Of a DNA stretch of 64,000 nt, positions 1 to 9,085 are shown one piece after another. A program made the position numbers and the translations under genes. The notes below the pieces were generated by a model, which was not told where the DNA came from, searched no databases, and saw nothing but the letters and a program-made list of their open reading frames with translations. Each line of letters opens with the position of its first letter. The stretch's first letter is position 1. Source of the stretch: Salinicoccus sp. YB14-2 (GTDB lineage: Bacteria; Bacillota; Bacilli; Staphylococcales; Salinicoccaceae); assembly GCF_001265075.1 (NCBI RefSeq), contig NZ_LFKO01000001.1:125527-189526 (forward strand). The letters run 5' to 3'.

Positions 1-10
1 ATAAATAAAC

Positions 11-39
11 TCCCCGGCTCAGGCTGGGGATTATTTTTT
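11..39 (+). terminator. Terminator of a gene lying left of the window
   Basis: An 8-bp G/C-rich stem (TCCCCGGC / GCTGGGGA, one wobble) with a TCAG loop is followed by TTATTTTTT on the plus strand. No coding region precedes it inside the window, so it probably ends an off-window gene. Confidence 0.75.
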
Positions 40-108
40 GTAATTTTGCCGTTTAGTTAGTGAAAAGATCTTAGTCTATCTGAACGAAATACATCATAAG
101 GGTACGAA

Positions 109-201
109 ATCTGCTCACTCAGCTTTGAAAATCACACCAAGTGAGCAGGCGTTGACGATATCTGCTCACTCAGCCTAGAAAATCACACCAAGTGAGCAGG
201 C
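109..201. repeat. Two-copy 51-bp palindromic repeat array
   Basis: Two 42-base copies (109-150 and 160-201) are separated by 9 bases, giving a 51-base period. They differ at only a few bases in the first loop. Each copy carries a perfect 9-bp inverted repeat, CTGCTCACT (111-119) and AGTGAGCAG (140-148). The array lies beyond the 3' end of map. Its sequence is unrelated to the other arrays in the window but the geometry matches them. Confidence 0.85.
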
Positions 202-223
202 TCACATCAAAACGACTGCACAT

Positions 224-254
224 AAAAAATCCGGCTGCACAATGCAGCCGGATT
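224..254 (-). terminator. Terminator of map
   Basis: A perfect 12-bp stem AATCCGGCTGCA / TGCAGCCGGATT with a 3-base loop. On the minus strand it is followed by six U residues (A-run 224-229). It sits 12 bases beyond the map stop codon. Confidence 0.9.
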
Positions 255-265
255 CTTTATTTTAA

Positions 266-1024
<759 letters not shown>

Positions 1025-1066
1025 TCATTTGTCTTCCTTTTATAAAATTTTATTAAATACATACTA

Positions 1067-2134
1067 TTATAAAAAATCGTATATCGTCAAATTACGATAA
1101 CTTCTTTCTTCCAGATGTGATACTGTCACACCAATCAGGCGTATCGGTTCCTCAGGTGACTTCACTTCATGATATAAATTGTATGCATAATGAAATATTT
1201 CTTCTCTGGTGAATATCGGATTCGTTGTCATCATCTGCTTTGTATGTGTTTTGAAATCCTGTGTTTTCAACTTCACTGTGACGACCCGTCCTGCAAACTG
1301 TCGTCGTTCCATACTTTCGCTGACCTTGTCACTCAATCCTTCAAGGGTCTTAAGTATGTACTCATCATCATTGATATCGTGGTCGAACGTCGTCTCTTTA
1401 CCGACAGACTTACGCACCCGGTCGACACTCAGTTCATTTGTCCCGATGCCGCGCGCCTTCTTATAAAGCGACGTTCCCCTCTTGCCGAATTCACGTGTCA
1501 GATCGAGCTCGGACCACCCGTAGAGGTCTGCACCGTCAAATATTTTCAGTGATTTCATCTTCTCTTCTGTAACCGCACCGACACCTGGAAACTTGCCAAT
1601 CGGCATCGACTTTAAAATCTCCATGACATTATCATAATGAATGACAGTCGTCCCTTTCGGCTTGTTCATGCCCGAAGCGATTTTCGCCAAATACTTATTA
1701 TATGAAATGCCGCTTGAAGACGTCAATCTTGTTTTTTCAAAAATATCCCTCTGGATATTCAGAGCCACAGATTTTGCCGTCCGTTCCCTGGATACAAGAT
1801 GTGTAATATCGAGGTACGCTTCATCCAGACTAAGCGGCTCCACGACTTCCGAGTATGAGAGAAATATTTCCATAATTTCTTTCGATACTGATTTATAAAC
1901 ATCAAAGCGCGGCCTGACATAAATGCCATCCGGACACAGCTTATGTGCCGTTCTTGTCGGCATAGCCGAATGCACGCCGAATTTGCGCGCTTCATAACTG
2001 GCAGTCGCAACGACACCCCTGCTGAGCGACCGGCCGCCGACGATCAATGGCCTGCCTCTATATTCCGGAAAATCCCGCTGTTCAATCTGGGCATAGAACG
2101 CGTCCATATCTATATGAATGATTCTTCTTTCCAT
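1067..2134 (-). CDS. dinB: DNA polymerase IV (Y-family)
   Basis: A 355-residue Y-family translesion polymerase. The N-terminal palm begins with [17 protein letters not shown], which carries the first catalytic aspartate pair. The second acidic cluster [10 protein letters not shown] is near residue 105. Helix-hairpin-helix residues ([15 protein letters not shown]) follow near residue 180, then the little-finger domain. Length is normal; the C-terminus (TIYDFL) lacks an obvious beta-clamp motif. A LexA-type box (2178-2191) lies 44 bases upstream of the start and overlaps the predicted -35 region, so SOS induction is likely. An AGGTGAT ribosome site precedes the ATG. Confidence 0.94.
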   Translation of the reverse strand: MERRIIHIDMDAFYAQIEQRDFPEYRGRPLIVGGRSLSRGVVATASYEARKFGVHSAMPTRTAHKLCPDGIYVRPRFDVYKSVSKEIMEIFLSYSEVVEPLSLDEAYLDITHLVSRERTAKSVALNIQRDIFEKTRLTSSSGISYNKYLAKIASGMNKPKGTTVIHYDNVMEILKSMPIGKFPGVGAVTEEKMKSLKIFDGADLYGWSELDLTREFGKRGTSLYKKARGIGTNELSVDRVRKSVGKETTFDHDINDDEYILKTLEGLSDKVSESMERRQFAGRVVTVKLKTQDFKTHTKQMMTTNPIFTREEIFHYAYNLYHEVKSPEEPIRLIGVTVSHLEERSYRNLTIYDFL

Positions 2135-2177
2135 AGCATCACCTAAAACTTATCATTAAGTCCATTATATCATGATG

Positions 2178-2191
2178 CGAACAAACGTTCT
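2178..2191 (-). promoter_or_regulatory. LexA (SOS) box upstream of dinB
   Basis: On the minus strand the site reads AGAACGTTTGTTCG, matching the Gram-positive LexA consensus CGAACNNNNGTTCG at 9 of 10 fixed positions. A TATAAT -10 lies 16 bases downstream, so the box covers the -35 region. It also overlaps the last codon of the upstream DUF3267 gene. Confidence 0.75.
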
Positions 2192-2753
2192 AATTTTCCG
2201 GGAGCTTTTCATACATAGTCATGCCAACATTCGTATCTTCGACATATTTCATATTCGGGTGTTTATTCAACAAGTATAAATAATAAAAATCACCGGCACA
2301 TGCTCCCGTATGGAGCGCCAGAAAGAATTTAATCGAAGCATGTGGTACGATAAACCATGTGATAAGCATCAATGAAGTGATGATGATAAACGGCATGATA
2401 ATGATGATCTTAAACTGATTACGGTCGAAAAATTCACCGGGTGATGTCGCATAGAACATACCTTTACTATAACCGAATTTGATGTTTCCATCCGGTTTGA
2501 AGATTTTAAAAAACAAACCGTGTATCGCTTCATGCACTGTAATGATTATAAAAAGCAGGATGATAATCAAGAGAACGGACAATAATACTTCCGATATTGA
2601 CCATCCTAAAAGAGCCGAACCTGTAGTATTTGTGAAAAACACTTCAAATAAGTAAAATACTATAAAGGCTCCCATTGTAATCAAAATGGACCATTTATTT
2701 AATGTTTTTAAAGCATCTTGATCTTTGAATATGTTCAAAACGTATTTTTCCAT
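2190..2753 (-). CDS. DUF3267 family membrane protein, putative zinc metalloprotease
   Basis: A 187-residue integral membrane protein with about four hydrophobic segments (residues 25-45, 55-75, 115-135, 140-155). The motif TVHEAIHGLFF near residue 72 is an HExxH-like zinc signature typical of the DUF3267 family, which resembles intramembrane or membrane-bound zincins. The substrate is unknown. It ends inside the LexA box of dinB and starts 75 bases from the divergent oxidoreductase gene. Family assignment rests on the HEAIHG motif and topology; protease activity is inferred only. Confidence 0.75.
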   Translation of the reverse strand: MEKYVLNIFKDQDALKTLNKWSILITMGAFIVFYLFEVFFTNTTGSALLGWSISEVLLSVLLIIILLFIIITVHEAIHGLFFKIFKPDGNIKFGYSKGMFYATSPGEFFDRNQFKIIIIMPFIIITSLMLITWFIVPHASIKFFLALHTGACAGDFYYLYLLNKHPNMKYVEDTNVGMTMYEKLPEN

Positions 2754-2827
2754 GAATAAAACTCCCCATCATTAATCAATAAACAGTTTATCACAATTAT
2801 ATATATATTAACGCCCGGAGGGATAAA

Positions 2828-3877
2828 ATGGCACAATTCACAGTAATCGGCGGAGGCATCATCGGTGCATCCACCGCCTATCACCTGATCAGACACGGTC
2901 ATGAAGTGACAGTATACGACCGTAATGACAGAGGAAACGCAACCAGTGCATCTGCAGGAATCATCAACCCGTGGGTTTCTCAGAGAAGAAATAAAAAATG
3001 GTACCGGCTCGTAACAAAAGCGGCAAAATATTATCCGGACTTCATCAAACAGCTGGAGGAAGAAACAAATGCAGAAACTGGATATATCAGACGCGGATCG
3101 ATCTCTTTATTCAAAGATGATGATGTACAGGCGCTCGCTTTCAACCGTATCAGTAAAAAGAAAACCGATGCCCCAGAAATGGGAGAAGTAAAAATGTTGT
3201 CACGGGACGAAATTAAGGCGTATCACCCCCACCTGAGTGATAAATACTCCGGTGTCTATGTAGAAGGCGGTGCCCAGGTCAAAGGTGCACTGCTCCGAGA
3301 TGCATTGAAAACTGCATTTATCAAGGCCGGCGGTACATGGCTCGAAGAAAATGCACCGGCAACGACGGAGGGCATGACCATATATGCTACTGGTGCGTGG
3401 GGATCGGAACAGGGTTTCGAACCGGCCGTCACACACCAGCGTTCTGAAGTACTGCATTTCAAAGTAGAAGAAACTGAAGTCGTAAAAACCCCTGTAGTCA
3501 TGGCACTCGGGCCCATCTATATCGTTGAGATGGGTGAAAATGAATTTGCGGTCGGAACGACACATCAAAAAACAGAATCATATGATGATTCACCGTCAGA
3601 AGAAAATTATCAATATTTACGGGGACTTGCCGAACGGTATTTCCCGGATTCCCAACTTACGGACATCAGAATGATGGTCGGCTTCAAGCCGTACACCAGA
3701 GATTTCCTGCCGTTCATCGGCCATGTGGATGACAATACATTCGTAATCAACGGTGCCGGTGCAACGGGGCTGACTGCAGGACCGATCATCGGGCATGAAG
3801 TCGCAGAATTTTTAAGCGGTGAGGCGACCGATCTCGATCTGAGTGATTACAGCTATATCGAACCGGAAAATAATTAG
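2828..3877 (+). CDS. FAD-dependent D-amino acid/glycine oxidase-like oxidoreductase
   Basis: A 349-residue DAO-family flavoenzyme. The N-terminal Rossmann motif is VIGGGIIGASTAYHL, followed by the acidic VTVYDR strand end that binds the FAD ribose. A substrate domain follows, and the C-terminal NGAGATGLTAGPIIG motif binds the flavin diphosphate. Family members oxidise D-amino acids, glycine or sarcosine to imino acids; the substrate here cannot be read from sequence. The start follows CCCGGAGGGATAAAATG, a strong ribosome site. No operon partner is evident. The next gene is convergent and separated by a minus-strand terminator. Confidence 0.88.
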   Translation: MAQFTVIGGGIIGASTAYHLIRHGHEVTVYDRNDRGNATSASAGIINPWVSQRRNKKWYRLVTKAAKYYPDFIKQLEEETNAETGYIRRGSISLFKDDDVQALAFNRISKKKTDAPEMGEVKMLSRDEIKAYHPHLSDKYSGVYVEGGAQVKGALLRDALKTAFIKAGGTWLEENAPATTEGMTIYATGAWGSEQGFEPAVTHQRSEVLHFKVEETEVVKTPVVMALGPIYIVEMGENEFAVGTTHQKTESYDDSPSEENYQYLRGLAERYFPDSQLTDIRMMVGFKPYTRDFLPFIGHVDDNTFVINGAGATGLTAGPIIGHEVAEFLSGEATDLDLSDYSYIEPENN

Positions 3878-3881
3878 ACAC

Positions 3882-3906
3882 AAAAAAAGGGCTGCTTTCA
3901 AGCCCT
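3882..3906 (-). terminator. Terminator of the 75-residue membrane protein gene
   Basis: A 6-bp stem AGGGCT / AGCCCT with a U-run (A 882-888) on the minus side. It lies between two convergent genes. Confidence 0.7.
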
Positions 3907-3923
3907 GTCCCCTTTGTGTGCAC

Positions 3924-4151
3924 TTACGAAAAGTGCAGTACAGTGTATACGACTGTAAATATGAACATTCCGAGATTCAATGCAAAAAGCCCCCATGCAA
4001 ATGGATTTACTCTGAATTTCAGATTGATAAAACTGAACAGAAAACCCAGCAATCCAAATAATAATGAAATCAGCCATAACAGCGAATCTTCAAATATTAG
4101 ATGGAATACTAAAATTGCTACCGGTATCGCAATACATAACAACCTTAGCAT
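3924..4151 (-). CDS. Small two- or three-TM membrane protein, function unknown
   Basis: A 75-residue, almost entirely hydrophobic protein with segments around residues 2-18, 26-43 and 52-72. I do not recognise the family. The ATG is preceded by TTAAGGGGGGAATCAT, a very strong ribosome site. A minus-strand promoter (TTGAAA, 17 bases, TAAAAT) lies at 4183-4211, so it is probably monocistronic with its own terminator at 3882-3906. Confidence 0.7.
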   Translation of the reverse strand: MLRLLCIAIPVAILVFHLIFEDSLLWLISLLFGLLGFLFSFINLKFRVNPFAWGLFALNLGMFIFTVVYTVLHFS

Positions 4152-4182
4152 ATGATTCCCCCCTTAACGTCTCAATAGTTTG

Positions 4183-4217
4183 ATTTTACATGTTTCCACT
4201 CGAATTTTCAAAACATT
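4183..4217 (-). promoter_or_regulatory. Promoter of the 75-residue gene with a possible CodY box
   Basis: On the minus strand TTGAAA (4206-4211) and TAAAAT (4183-4188) are 17 bases apart. The plus-strand stretch AATTTTCAAAACATT (4203-4217) overlaps the -35 and matches the CodY consensus AATTTTCNGAAAATT with two mismatches. The promoter is well supported; CodY control is a weak inference. Confidence 0.5.
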
Positions 4218-4245
4218 TTTACAAGTGACACAATTTTGCTATAAT
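4218..4245 (+). promoter_or_regulatory. Candidate plus-strand promoter facing into the next gene's 3' end
   Basis: TTTACA (4218-4223), 16 bases, TATAAT (4240-4245). No plus-strand gene follows, so transcription would run antisense into the 4239-4763 gene. Confidence 0.4.
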
Positions 4246-4763
4246 GCCCGTTCGATATACCAGTCTTCTCTTTTATATGTTTTATACATGAAGAACATCA
4301 GAATACCGATTATGAAACTGAGGGAATTCACTTCAAACTTTTCTCCAAGAACGACCGAAGTCTCCCCGCTTACCGGATCTTCAATGATTGTCACCACATG
4401 ACTGGCATGATAATAAACTTCCAGATTCCCGTTCCAGTCCTCAGCCAGAGTGATGTACTTGTTATCGAATTTTCCATCCACCTTGAAATACAGAAGGTTG
4501 CTGCCCGGCCGCTCTTTCAATTTGAACTCATAGTTATCCGACTGTACGATATAACTTGCCACGTTCAAATCACGGAAGCGCCTTTTTTTCATACCGACGA
4601 CTACTTTATCGCCGGCACTGCTGATGAATTGAAAAGTGCTTCTTCTATCGCAGTTTCTCAGCACACTGCGCTGAATGGACCCGTAAATCTTGTCGTCATC
4701 GTCAATAATTACAACATTTTGTTTTTTGTTCTTGATTTGAATTTTGTATGTAAATTGCTCCAT
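4239..4763 (-). CDS. LURP-one/Tubby-C-like domain protein
   Basis: A 174-residue soluble protein whose alternating beta pattern (KIYGSIQRSVLRN, FKLKERPGSNLLYFKVDGKF) resembles the LURP-one-related / Tubby C-terminal beta-barrel family, a lipid-binding scaffold of unclear bacterial function. A C-terminal hydrophobic stretch (SLSFIIGILMFFMYK) could anchor it in the membrane. The reading frame is open upstream to 4868, but ATG 4763 is chosen because an AGAGGGTGTAG ribosome site precedes it. The family call is tentative. Confidence 0.6.
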   Translation of the reverse strand: MEQFTYKIQIKNKKQNVVIIDDDDKIYGSIQRSVLRNCDRRSTFQFISSAGDKVVVGMKKRRFRDLNVASYIVQSDNYEFKLKERPGSNLLYFKVDGKFDNKYITLAEDWNGNLEVYYHASHVVTIIEDPVSGETSVVLGEKFEVNSLSFIIGILMFFMYKTYKREDWYIERAL

Positions 4764-4836
4764 TCTACACCCTCTTTTCTTATTTCCATTATATACATTT
4801 GTAAAGAATCTATAAAGATTTAAACGCATAATTATC

Positions 4837-4885
4837 AAAAAATTAAGAGCTGCACCGGCAACTTTCACCTTTCTGCAACTCTTAA
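4837..4885 (-). terminator. Terminator of rlmD
   Basis: A 12-base stem (TTAAGAGCTGCA / TGCAACTCTTAA, one mismatch) with a 19-base loop. On the minus strand it ends in UUUUUU. It sits directly after the rlmD stop and ends the six-gene run. Confidence 0.85.
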
Positions 4886-4892
4886 TAACATA

Positions 4893-6296
4893 TTATACGT
4901 TTTCCAGTTCCAGAACTGACACGATTTCAACGTGTGCACTGTGCGGGAATAAATCAACAGGCTGAACGTTCTTCAATGTATAGCCGAAGTCTCTCAGCCA
5001 AGTAATGTCATCCGCAAATGATTCCGGGTTGCATGACACGTAGACGACTCTGTTTGTCGCCAGTCTGCCGATACGGCGCATCACTTTACCGCCGGCACCT
5101 GAACGCGGCGGGTCCAGTAGCAGCAGATCCGGTATGCCCCACGTTTCAAGAATCTCCGACATCCCGCGTCTTGCATCTCTTGCGAGGAAGTACGTATTGT
5201 GAATATCATTGTCCTCGGCATTCCGTTTTGCAGATTCAATCGATGATTCAACGATTTCGATACCTGCGAGCGACTTCACTCTGCCGGCAAACGGCAGTGA
5301 GAATGTGCCGACGCCGCAGAATAGATCGATCATCGTTTCGTGCGATTTGACATCAGCCATTTCAGTAGCGAGTTCCACAAGTTTCTCAGCCTGGGTCGGG
5401 TTCGTCTGGAAGAAAGTATTGTACCAGACACGGTAGCTGTAGCCGCTCATTTCTTCATGGATATACTCCCTGCCGTGAAGAAGGTGGATGTCTTCCTCTG
5501 CTGCCTGGGCAACATCTGCAATCTCTTTATTTTCCATCCACATCAGACTTTCCAGAGACTCGATCTCTGACGTCAGACGGATGACAAGCGCGTTGACCGC
5601 TTCAGTCAACGCCCCTTCAGGCGCTTCTGTCGCAAATAAAGCGGCCATCAGTTCACCCGTAATCTGTGACTGTCTGACCATCAAGTGGCGCAAAAGCCCG
5701 GTGTGACTATCCTTATCATAGCCCGGAAGATCAAAGTCTTTTGCCCAGTCGGAGACAATTTTCATGACACGCACCATATCCCTGCTTGAAATCAAGCATG
5801 TATCCAGGTCGATGATATTTCGGAAGTTACCGAGTTCATGAAGGCCGAGATGTCCTTCTTTTGAAAAAGTGAATTCCATCTTATTTCTGAATTCAAAAGG
5901 ATTTTCCATCCCGATCGTATCTTTGACCACCGATGTATTGAAATCCTGCTGCTCTAAAAATGATTTGACCAAGTCCGTCTTATATTTCAGCTGACCTTCA
6001 TACTGCCAGTGCTGCCATACACAGCCGCCGCACATTTCAAAGTGCGGGCACGGCGGCGTCACCCGTTCTTCGTGCGGTGTGAGTATTTTTTTCGGCATGA
6101 CCACAGCACGCCTTCTGCCGTCCGCATTCTGTACATCGACTTCCACTTCTTCGCCGATCAGCGTCTGAGGAATATTCAGCTTCAGCTTGCGCGGTTTATC
6201 TCCGCCGTGGTCCCTGTATTCCAGCGCCATGCCGGAACCTTTTTTATCCAGACTGTGAATCGTCGTCGTTAAATTAACAGTTTTTTGTTCCTTCAA
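4893..6296 (-). CDS. rlmD: 23S rRNA (uracil-5-)-methyltransferase RlmD/RlmCD type
   Basis: A 467-residue SAM-dependent RNA methyltransferase. Residues 1-70 form a TRAM beta-barrel. A CPHFEMCGGC cluster near residue 83 gives three of the four cysteines of the 4Fe-4S site. The SAM-binding FCGVGTFSLPFAG motif is near residue 320. LLLDPPRSGAG supplies the general motif, and YVSCNP carries the nucleophilic cysteine. Gram-positive members (RlmCD) methylate U747 and U1939. It begins 18 bases after the second FecCD permease with an AAATTGGAGGTT ribosome site, so it is probably the last gene of that operon, which is an odd pairing. Confidence 0.92.
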   Translation of the reverse strand: MKEQKTVNLTTTIHSLDKKGSGMALEYRDHGGDKPRKLKLNIPQTLIGEEVEVDVQNADGRRRAVVMPKKILTPHEERVTPPCPHFEMCGGCVWQHWQYEGQLKYKTDLVKSFLEQQDFNTSVVKDTIGMENPFEFRNKMEFTFSKEGHLGLHELGNFRNIIDLDTCLISSRDMVRVMKIVSDWAKDFDLPGYDKDSHTGLLRHLMVRQSQITGELMAALFATEAPEGALTEAVNALVIRLTSEIESLESLMWMENKEIADVAQAAEEDIHLLHGREYIHEEMSGYSYRVWYNTFFQTNPTQAEKLVELATEMADVKSHETMIDLFCGVGTFSLPFAGRVKSLAGIEIVESSIESAKRNAEDNDIHNTYFLARDARRGMSEILETWGIPDLLLLDPPRSGAGGKVMRRIGRLATNRVVYVSCNPESFADDITWLRDFGYTLKNVQPVDLFPHSAHVEIVSVLELENV

Positions 6297-6314
6297 TTTA
6301 TAACCTCCAAAATA

Positions 6315-7313
6315 TCAAGAATCCGTTGTCATCAACAGATATATAAAATATGGCGCACCGATAATTGCAACGATGACACCTGCCGGCAGTGCCTCCGGGA
6401 AAAATAAAGTCCGTCCGATCGTGTCTGCAATCAGTACGAGCAGTCCGCCGGACAGCGCACTGAGCGGCATGGCGAATTTATGGTCGACGCCGACGAGCCG
6501 CCGGCTCAGATGGGGCGCAACAAGGCCGACAAAGGCAATCGCACCGCTGACTGAAACACTCACCGAAGCAAGCCCCACTGCACAGACAAGGAGTATCAGC
6601 CGCTCTTTCTTCAAATCCACGCCAAGACTGATGGCATTCAATGTATTCATGCTCAATATGTTCAATACCGATATCTTTGATGATACAACAGGTATAAACA
6701 GAATAAGTCCCGCAGCAATGATTGAGACGTGCGGCCATGAAGTGCCCCATATCGTCCCGGCGAGAAAGCCCGCAACAAACTGATATGTCTCATGCGATAT
6801 CAGGAGCGACAGAACAATCATCAGCGCACTGATGCCTGCACCGACCGCAATACCATTCAGGACGAGGCGGATGGGCTGCACACCCAAGCTGTTTCGGTAT
6901 GACAGGAAGAGGACGGTGACCGCGACGACAAGCCCGCCTGTAAACGCTGCGGCCGGTATGATGAACAGGCTGTATTCAAAACCTTCAAGTAAAAATAAAA
7001 CCAGTACAACGAAAAGGCCGGCACCTGAGTTGATGCCCATAATTCCTGAATCTGCCAGAGAATTCTGCATCACACTTTGAAGAAGCATACCGCTCACGGC
7101 GAGTGCCATACCTGAAAGTATGGCGGCCAGAATACGCGGCAGCCGGATGCCGAACAGTATGCTTTCAGTCATGCTGTCAGTTTCTCCAAACAATACCCCT
7201 ATTGTATCCGTCACGCCGATCGCCGTAAAGCCGATATGTAAGCTGAATATGGATACGGCAACGAGAAGCGCTGCTGCCGTCATTATAATGAAAACAGGTC
7301 TATTAAATTTCAT
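6315..7313 (-). CDS. FecCD-type iron-chelate ABC transporter permease (second subunit)
   Basis: A 332-residue polytopic permease of the BtuC/FecCD/FhuB family with about 9-10 helices. Family motifs are seen: RLPRILAAILSGMALAVSGMLLQ near residue 50 and FVGLVAPHLSRRLVGVDH near residue 250, which contacts the ATPase. ATG 7313 is chosen over 7355 because of the GGGGAGGGTGCGTC ribosome site. It overlaps the end of the first permease gene by 11 bases, implying translational coupling. It forms a heterodimer with its neighbour to import an iron-siderophore or haem-like chelate. Confidence 0.9.
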   Translation of the reverse strand: MKFNRPVFIIMTAAALLVAVSIFSLHIGFTAIGVTDTIGVLFGETDSMTESILFGIRLPRILAAILSGMALAVSGMLLQSVMQNSLADSGIMGINSGAGLFVVLVLFLLEGFEYSLFIIPAAAFTGGLVVAVTVLFLSYRNSLGVQPIRLVLNGIAVGAGISALMIVLSLLISHETYQFVAGFLAGTIWGTSWPHVSIIAAGLILFIPVVSSKISVLNILSMNTLNAISLGVDLKKERLILLVCAVGLASVSVSVSGAIAFVGLVAPHLSRRLVGVDHKFAMPLSALSGGLLVLIADTIGRTLFFPEALPAGVIVAIIGAPYFIYLLMTTDS

Positions 7314-8289
7314 GACGCACCCTCCCCGCCAAGTATAGGAAAAAAGGCACACCAATCAGAGCAATCAGCACTGCGACCGGTATTTCAACAGGGGCAAACA
7401 GACTGCGTGCCGCAAGGTCGCTGTAGACGACGAGTACCGCCCCGAGTACACCGCTTAACGGCAGTATCACTTTATAATCGGACCCGGCAATCTTACGTGT
7501 AATATGCGGCGTAATCAGACCGACAAAGGCAACCGCCCCGACTGCAGATACCGCAAGACCCGCTGAAATCACCACTGCCAGCAATGCAATGATGCGCGTT
7601 CTTGTCATATGAATACCGAGACTGATCGCCGTCTCTTCATTTAAACTGATGGCTGTGAGATTTGATGATATCAGCATTACCATAATCATTCCAATGATAA
7701 ACCACGGCGTAATGATCAGCAGATTGTGCCAGTCTATATTTTGGATGGCGCCTGCAGACCAGAATGCGATTTCCTGGCCCACATCAAAGTAAACCTGGAG
7801 TGCCGCGCTCAACGAGCTGAAAAACAAAGTGACTGCCACACCTGCTAAAATTAACTTGAGCGGTGTCATTCTGCTTTTTGAAAAGTAAACAGCTGCAAAG
7901 ACGATCAATGCACTGAACAGCACACCGGCAAATGACAGCAGTACCAAATAGAGATACGGCAGATGAGGAAAGAAACTGAAAGCGATTGTCAGGAAAAAAA
8001 GCGCGCCTGAGTTTATTCCAAGCAGCCCGGGCTCCGCCAGGGGATTTCTTGTCATTGCCTGCATGACCGCGCCGCTGACACTGAATGCCGCACCGACCAC
8101 CGCTGCAGCGAGCGCCCTCGGCAGCCGTATTTCATTGATGATGACATGTACATTGTCCGACGCATCAAAGTTTAAAAGCGCTGCACGTATATCACCTGCC
8201 GTAATATCGGCCGCTCCCGAATACAGGCTTAACAATATGCCGGATACCAATACAATGGTAGAAATCGAGAAAATCATGATATATCGCAT
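7303..8289 (-). CDS. FecCD-type iron-chelate ABC transporter permease (first subunit)
   Basis: A 328-residue BtuC/FecCD permease. Motifs RLPRALAAAVVGAAFSVSGAVMQ and FVGLITPHITRKIAGSDYK correspond to the family core and the ATPase-contact loop. The frame is open to 8346, but ATG 8289 follows GAAAGGATAGTCGGC and lies 5 bases after the ATPase stop, so it is the likely start. No substrate-binding lipoprotein is encoded next to this transporter; one must be supplied from elsewhere. The ligand is unknown. Confidence 0.9.
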   Translation of the reverse strand: MRYIMIFSISTIVLVSGILLSLYSGAADITAGDIRAALLNFDASDNVHVIINEIRLPRALAAAVVGAAFSVSGAVMQAMTRNPLAEPGLLGINSGALFFLTIAFSFFPHLPYLYLVLLSFAGVLFSALIVFAAVYFSKSRMTPLKLILAGVAVTLFFSSLSAALQVYFDVGQEIAFWSAGAIQNIDWHNLLIITPWFIIGMIMVMLISSNLTAISLNEETAISLGIHMTRTRIIALLAVVISAGLAVSAVGAVAFVGLITPHITRKIAGSDYKVILPLSGVLGAVLVVYSDLAARSLFAPVEIPVAVLIALIGVPFFLYLAGRVRHEI

Positions 8290-8294
8290 GCCGA

Positions 8295-9080
8295 CTATCC
8301 TTTCAGCTGATATGATGTGATGATCGGCCGTGATGTGAAGGGGCATTCGCTGATCACAGCATCCACTTCAAAAACCTCTTTCAAAACACTTTCGGTCATG
8401 ACCGTTTCAGGCTTCCCAAGCTTCCTGATACCGCCTTCTTTCAACGCAATCATGTGGTCTGAAAATCTTGAAGCATGATTGATGTCATGGAGCACCATGA
8501 CGATGGTCTTATCGGCCGTTTCATTCAGTGATTTCAATAAATTCAATATCTCCATCTGAAATTTCATATCCAGATATGTTGTCGGTTCATCGAGTAATAT
8601 GATGTCTGTGTTCTGTGCCAGTGCCATGGCGAGCCAGACCCGCTGCTTCTGACCGCCTGACAATTCACTTACCGGCCTGTCAGTGAATGCTTTGATGCCG
8701 GTCACATCCACCGCCCAGTCGATATTCTCATAGTCCCATTGGTTCAAGCCTTCAAACGGTTTTTTATGCGGGTGTCTGCCGTAACCGATGAGTTCTCGGA
8801 CAGTCAGGCCATCCGGGGCATTGGACATCTGGGGCAGCAGGCTCAGCCGTTTGGCGACATTTTTTGTATTCATGGCGAATATGTCTTTTCCGTCCATCAA
8901 CACCGCGCCGTATTTTATTTTCAGCACTCTTGTGAGAGTGTGCAAAAGCGTCGTCTTGCCGCAGCCGTTTGGTCCGACGATGGAAGTGATCTGTCCTTTT
9001 GGTATCGTCATATTAAAGTTTTCAATTACGACTTTTTTATCGTAGCCTGTAGTTACATCCCTCACTTCGAATATGTCCAT
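8295..9080 (-). CDS. FecE/FhuC-type ABC transporter ATPase
   Basis: A 261-residue nucleotide-binding subunit for the two downstream permeases. Walker A GPNGCGKTTLL lies near residue 35, the signature LSGGQKQRVWLAMAL near 138, Walker B DIILLDEPTTYLD near 158, and the switch histidine in VLHDINHA near 192. The architecture is that of siderophore importers. The start is uncertain: ATG 9080 and TTG 9095 are both in frame and neither has a clear ribosome site; 9095 would overlap the upstream gene by 10 bases. Confidence 0.92.
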   Translation of the reverse strand: MDIFEVRDVTTGYDKKVVIENFNMTIPKGQITSIVGPNGCGKTTLLHTLTRVLKIKYGAVLMDGKDIFAMNTKNVAKRLSLLPQMSNAPDGLTVRELIGYGRHPHKKPFEGLNQWDYENIDWAVDVTGIKAFTDRPVSELSGGQKQRVWLAMALAQNTDIILLDEPTTYLDMKFQMEILNLLKSLNETADKTIVMVLHDINHASRFSDHMIALKEGGIRKLGKPETVMTESVLKEVFEVDAVISECPFTSRPIITSYQLKG

Positions 9081-9085
9081 GACGG

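Noticed and set aside
109-201. CRISPR-like array (repeat with arms, regular spacing)
   Set aside because: Only two copies, the units include the 'spacer' and are themselves nearly identical, and no cas genes are nearby. The same applies to the other arrays.
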